Shown piece after piece: positions 5,724-8,280 of a stretch of 8,280 nt of DNA (its first letter is position 1; every line of letters begins with the position of its first letter). A model generated the notes under the pieces. It searched no databases. It saw only the letters and a program-made list of their open reading frames with translations, and was not told the origin of the DNA. This stretch comes from Chloroflexota bacterium. GTDB lineage: Bacteria; Chloroflexota; Dehalococcoidia; SM23-28-2; RBG-16-64-32. A program made the position numbers and the translations under genes. The DNA is taken from assembly GCA_022564695.1 (NCBI GenBank), contig JADFKX010000088.1, forward strand, positions 1 through 8,280. The letters run 5' to 3'.

Positions 5724-6836
5724 TCAGACAACGGCGGCTCCGATCTCAGCCAGCGCCTCCACCAGGCGGTCCGTGTCCTTCGGCCGGCCCACGCTGAACC
5801 GCAGGCAGCCGCGCACGCCGGGCGAGTCGAAGTGGCGCACGAGCACCCCTCGCTCCCGGAGCTGCGCCTGCACCTCCGTCGCCGAGCGGCCCTCCACCTG
5901 GCAGAGCAAGAAGTTGGCGCGCGAGGGGTAGACACGCAGCCAGGGAAACCCGGTCAGGCGCTCCGCCATACGCACCCGCTCGTCAACGATCAGCTTGACG
6001 TTTTCGATCAACGCCGCCCTGTCCTCCAGCGAAGCGAGCACCGCCGCCTGCGCTGCCACGTTCATGTTGTACGGCATCTTGATCTTGCGGATGGTCTCCG
6101 CCACGGTGGGGGGAAACACCCCGTATCCCGCTCTCAACCCCGCCAGCCCCGCCCACTTACTGAACGTCCGCGTCACAATTAGGTTATCGTGCTCAGCCGC
6201 CAGCGCCAGGAAGCTGCCGTCCGCGAACTCCGCATACGCCTCGTCGACCACGACCACCGCATCGTGCGCGAGGAGCCGCTCCAACTCCTCGATAGCGACG
6301 GCGTTGCCCGTCGGGTTGTTCGGCGAGGCGAGGAAGATCAGCTTGGCCCCGGCCGCCAGCGCCTTCTCCATCGGCTCAAGGTCCAGCGTGAAGTCCTCGC
6401 GGCGGGGAACCTCCACGACCTGCGCGCCGTAGGTGCGGGCGACAAACTCGTAGATGCCGAACGTGGGCGGCGCGTTCACCACACCGTCACCCGGCGAGAG
6501 GAAGAGCCGCGCCGTCAGGTCCAGCAGCTCATCGGAGCCGTTGCCAACAACGATCCGATCCGGATCGGCCCCCACGTACTCGGCGATCGCCTCCCTCATT
6601 CGCCGCTGCTCGGGGTCGGGATAGATGTGATAGCGCGGATAGCTGGCCAGCGCCTCGCGCACCTTAGTGGAGGAGCCATACGGGTTCTCGTTCCCATCCA
6701 GCTTGACGATTCGCTCCTCTGGGATACCCAATCGCTTGGCTAGTATCTCCGGTGGCTCCACCGACGCATAGCCTGGCATCGCTACCAGGTCTTGCCGGGC
6801 CAGTCGCAGGATATCCTTGTCGGGGGACACGCTCAC
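5724..6836 (-). CDS. hisC: Histidinol-phosphate aminotransferase
   Basis: HisC is a PLP-dependent class I/II fold-type I aminotransferase that converts imidazoleacetol phosphate plus glutamate to histidinol phosphate. The 370-residue protein has the expected landmarks in order: KLDGNENPYG near residue 44-53, YPDPEQRRMREAIA, GNGSDELLD, ASPNNPTG (the substrate/cofactor Asn motif), VVVDEAYAEF with the PLP-ring Asp, and TFSKWAGLAGLRAGYG with the PLP lysine at K227, then the carboxylate-binding Arg in GCLRFSVG near the C-terminus. The GTG start at 6836 lies one base after the hisD TAG, indicating coupling in a hisD-hisC-hisB operon. Confidence 0.97.
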   Translation of the reverse strand: MSVSPDKDILRLARQDLVAMPGYASVEPPEILAKRLGIPEERIVKLDGNENPYGSSTKVREALASYPRYHIYPDPEQRRMREAIAEYVGADPDRIVVGNGSDELLDLTARLFLSPGDGVVNAPPTFGIYEFVARTYGAQVVEVPRREDFTLDLEPMEKALAAGAKLIFLASPNNPTGNAVAIEELERLLAHDAVVVVDEAYAEFADGSFLALAAEHDNLIVTRTFSKWAGLAGLRAGYGVFPPTVAETIRKIKMPYNMNVAAQAAVLASLEDRAALIENVKLIVDERVRMAERLTGFPWLRVYPSRANFLLCQVEGRSATEVQAQLRERGVLVRHFDSPGVRGCLRFSVGRPKDTDRLVEALAEIGAAVV

Positions 6837-6837
6837 T

Positions 6838-7920
6838 CTAGCGCCGCCTCTCCAGCCTTCGCTCGATGGCCCGCGCGTGGCCCTCGAATCCCTCTGCCCG
6901 CGCTATGGCGACGGCCGCCGGGCCCAGCTTCGCCAGCGCCTTGTCGTCGAGAGCAACAACGCTGGTCGCCTTGAGAAAGTCCTGCACGCCGAGGGGCGAG
7001 GCGAAACGAGCGCTGCCTCCAGTGGGCATCACGTGGCTGGGCCCCACCGTATAGTCGCCTATGGACTCCGCGGATTCTGCACCGACGAACACGGCGCCCG
7101 CGTTGCGCACCTTCTTCACCAACTGCTCCGGCTTGTCGACGTGCAAGCAGAGGTGCTCCGGCGCAAACTCGTTAGCCAGCTCCAACGCCTGGTCCAGATC
7201 GTCTACCACGGCGACGCCGCCGCGCGCCTCCATCGATGCGCGAGCGACCTCCTGACGCCCGAGCCCAGCCACCTGCGACTGGAGATCGCCCAACACCTTG
7301 CTCACCAGTTCGTCGGAGGTGGAGATGAGGATCGCGGTCGCCAGCTCATCGTGCTCGGCCCCTGCCAGGAGGTCGGCCGCCACCAGCTTGGCGTCAGCGC
7401 CGCCATCGGCGATCACGACCGTCTCTGAGGGCCCGAACACGCCATCCAGTCCAACCATGCCGTAAACTCTCTTCTTCGCCTCGGTCACGAATACGTTCCC
7501 CGGGCCGCAAATCTTATCCACCCGCGGTATGGACTCCGTGCCGTAGGCAAGGGCGGCGATGCCCTGAACGCCCCCCGCACGGAACACCCGACTCACCCCC
7601 GCGATGTGAGCCGCGACCAGCTTCAGCGGCGACACGCTCCCATCCGGCAGGGCCGGCGTGGCCATTACCAACTCCTCTACGCCTGCGACCATCGCCGGTA
7701 TGGCGATCATGAGGACGGTGGAAGGATAAACGGCTGCCCTGCCGGGCACGTACATGCCGACTCGGGATAGCGGGCGAACCTGCTGGCCCACGCCGTCCTT
7801 CCGAAAGTCCCGCAGAGTGTGCTCCATCTGCCTCTCGTGGAAGCGCCGAATCTGAACAGCCGCCTCCCGTAGCGCGCGGATCAGGCCGGCGTCGAGGTGC
7901 TCAGGGGAGGCGGCAACGCG
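6838..7920 (-). CDS. hisD: Histidinol dehydrogenase, N-terminus missing at a junction
   Basis: HisD is a zinc enzyme that oxidises histidinol to histidine in two NAD+-dependent steps. About 360 C-terminal residues of the usual 430 are present and look functional. RRFHERQ and GMYVPGRAAVYPSTVLM lie near the start of the retained part, followed by DKICGPGN, GPSETVVIAD, the catalytic pair EH in FAPEHL (His at 7153-7155), IGDY with the zinc-ligand Asp (7054-7056), GPSHVMPTG, and the last zinc-ligand His in EGFEGHARA (6877-6879). The zinc-site motif usually read as QAEH is GAEH here (Gly at 7360-7362). Before about 7920 the minus-strand frame continues to a GTG at 8055, but that sequence does not resemble HisD and overlaps a plus-strand phage-like reading frame. 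The true first 70 or so codons are absent. Confidence 0.93.
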   Translation of the reverse strand, partial: RVAASPEHLDAGLIRALREAAVQIRRFHERQMEHTLRDFRKDGVGQQVRPLSRVGMYVPGRAAVYPSTVLMIAIPAMVAGVEELVMATPALPDGSVSPLKLVAAHIAGVSRVFRAGGVQGIAALAYGTESIPRVDKICGPGNVFVTEAKKRVYGMVGLDGVFGPSETVVIADGGADAKLVAADLLAGAEHDELATAILISTSDELVSKVLGDLQSQVAGLGRQEVARASMEARGGVAVVDDLDQALELANEFAPEHLCLHVDKPEQLVKKVRNAGAVFVGAESAESIGDYTVGPSHVMPTGGSARFASPLGVQDFLKATSVVALDDKALAKLGPAAVAIARAEGFEGHARAIERRLERRR

Positions 7921-7930
7921 GTGGACTACG
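7910..7930. other. Junction between hisD and phage-like DNA
   Basis: To the left the minus strand reads HisD up to about RVAASPEHLDAG. To the right the plus strand reads a phage-type protein starting at VDYDADTIK (7921). No target duplication, att core or IS end is visible at the switch. Base use changes too: the right side has many more codons ending in A or T. The exact base cannot be fixed within about ten positions. Confidence 0.7.
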
Positions 7931-8280
7931 ACGCCGACACTATCAAGATGCGCTTGGAGATGTTGAATACGACGGCGGATACGGACACCACGGCGTCCAT
8001 TATCAATGACATTAGCACTCCTGACGAGTTCGATGGCTCTGGGTACACGAACCAAGCGGCTGGTGGCAACACGATAGGCTCGAAGGTGACAGAAGTGGAC
8101 GGTACGAATGCGAGGTTCGACAGCAGTGTCACCGCAGCGTTCGGGGCGCTCTCGGCTGGGACACGTAATATCGTCGGCTGCATCATCTACCGTGACAAGG
8201 GTGGAACGGATGCGAATGATGAGATGGTCTGCTGGATCGATACCGGCGGCTTCAACTTCGCGGCTAACGGCTCGACGGTG
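7921..8280 (+). CDS. Small phage virion/tail-type structural protein, partial at both ends
   Basis: The plus frame from 7921 is open for 120 codons to the window edge. It reads VDYDADTIKMRLEML at the start, then a GSGYTNQAAGGNTI segment, VTEVDGTNARFDSS, then TRNIVGCIIYRDKGGTDAN, MVCWIDTGG and FNFAANGSTV. This order (a DxDTIKxxL strand, a GxGYT turn, a middle strand, an AVIYKDTG-like strand, an IxYIDFGG-like strand and a final TITWNxxG-like strand) is the pattern of small beta-rich phage structural proteins found next to tail and head genes in many dsDNA phages. The family match is from memory. The first codons of the gene are missing or altered at the junction and the 3' end is beyond the window. 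Codon use (acg, aat, gat, tct) is more relaxed than in the his genes, consistent with foreign DNA. It probably has no relation to histidine synthesis. Confidence 0.65.
   Translation, partial: MDYDADTIKMRLEMLNTTADTDTTASIINDISTPDEFDGSGYTNQAAGGNTIGSKVTEVDGTNARFDSSVTAAFGALSAGTRNIVGCIIYRDKGGTDANDEMVCWIDTGGFNFAANGSTV

Noticed and set aside
5723..5935. N-terminal extension of HisB upstream of 5722
   Set aside because: The extension is Arg/Ala/Ser-rich, is hisC read in another frame, and would make HisB about 70 residues too long.
7921..8055. HisD start at the GTG at 8055
   Set aside because: The residues from 8055 to about 7921 are Arg-rich and not HisD-like; this is a chance extension across the junction.
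7926..8186. Minus-strand 86-codon frame beyond hisD
   Set aside because: It is antisense to the phage-like protein, which has a recognisable pattern; the minus product does not.
1..8280. tRNA, rRNA, CRISPR array, insertion sequence
   Set aside because: No cloverleaf, conserved rRNA segment, regularly spaced repeat or transposase was seen on either strand.

Overview
The window is GC-rich bacterial chromosomal DNA that looks metagenomic. It holds ordinary housekeeping genes for purine synthesis (purB, purC, purS) and histidine synthesis (hisD, hisC, hisB), plus a few small accessory genes. The high GC content, the F420/FMN-type split-barrel protein and the DinB-fold protein next to pur genes would suit a Chloroflexota-like organism (Dehalococcoidia or a relative) or another high-GC phylum. 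That is an inference; there is no rRNA or other taxonomic marker.

Layout, left to right. At 65-871 (+) is a class I SAM-dependent methyltransferase whose frame is interrupted only by two adjacent TGA codons (467-472). The same frame then continues without a shift to a third, normal TGA. A hairpin sits 17-20 nt downstream of the TGA pair, with the spacing and loop form of a bacterial SECIS. The gene is therefore a candidate selenoprotein with tandem selenocysteines, or else a recently broken gene. At 924-1247 (+) is a single-domain cupin with a strong Shine-Dalgarno. A 296-bp gap follows whose right half is strikingly A/C-rich and carries no Shine-Dalgarno for purB. purB (1544-2833) and purC (2830-3744) overlap by 4 bp. 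A sigma70-like promoter then leads into a split-barrel PPOX-family protein (3821-4237), a DinB-fold protein (4251-4772) and purS (4777-5034), closely spaced. No purQ or purL follows.

From about 5035 the window switches to the minus strand. A tight hisD-hisC-hisB operon, with 1-nt gaps between genes, runs leftward and converges on purS. hisD lacks its first roughly 70 codons. At about 7915-7925 the histidinol dehydrogenase similarity stops abruptly and the plus strand starts to encode what looks like a small phage virion/tail protein, open to the end of the window. This is either an assembly chimera or a real phage-host junction.

The pur genes encode adenylosuccinate lyase, SAICAR synthetase and the small FGAM synthase subunit. 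The his genes encode the two last steps (HisC transamination, HisD oxidation) and the HisB dehydratase step. The two items most worth following up are the tandem-TGA methyltransferase with its hairpin and the hisD/phage junction.
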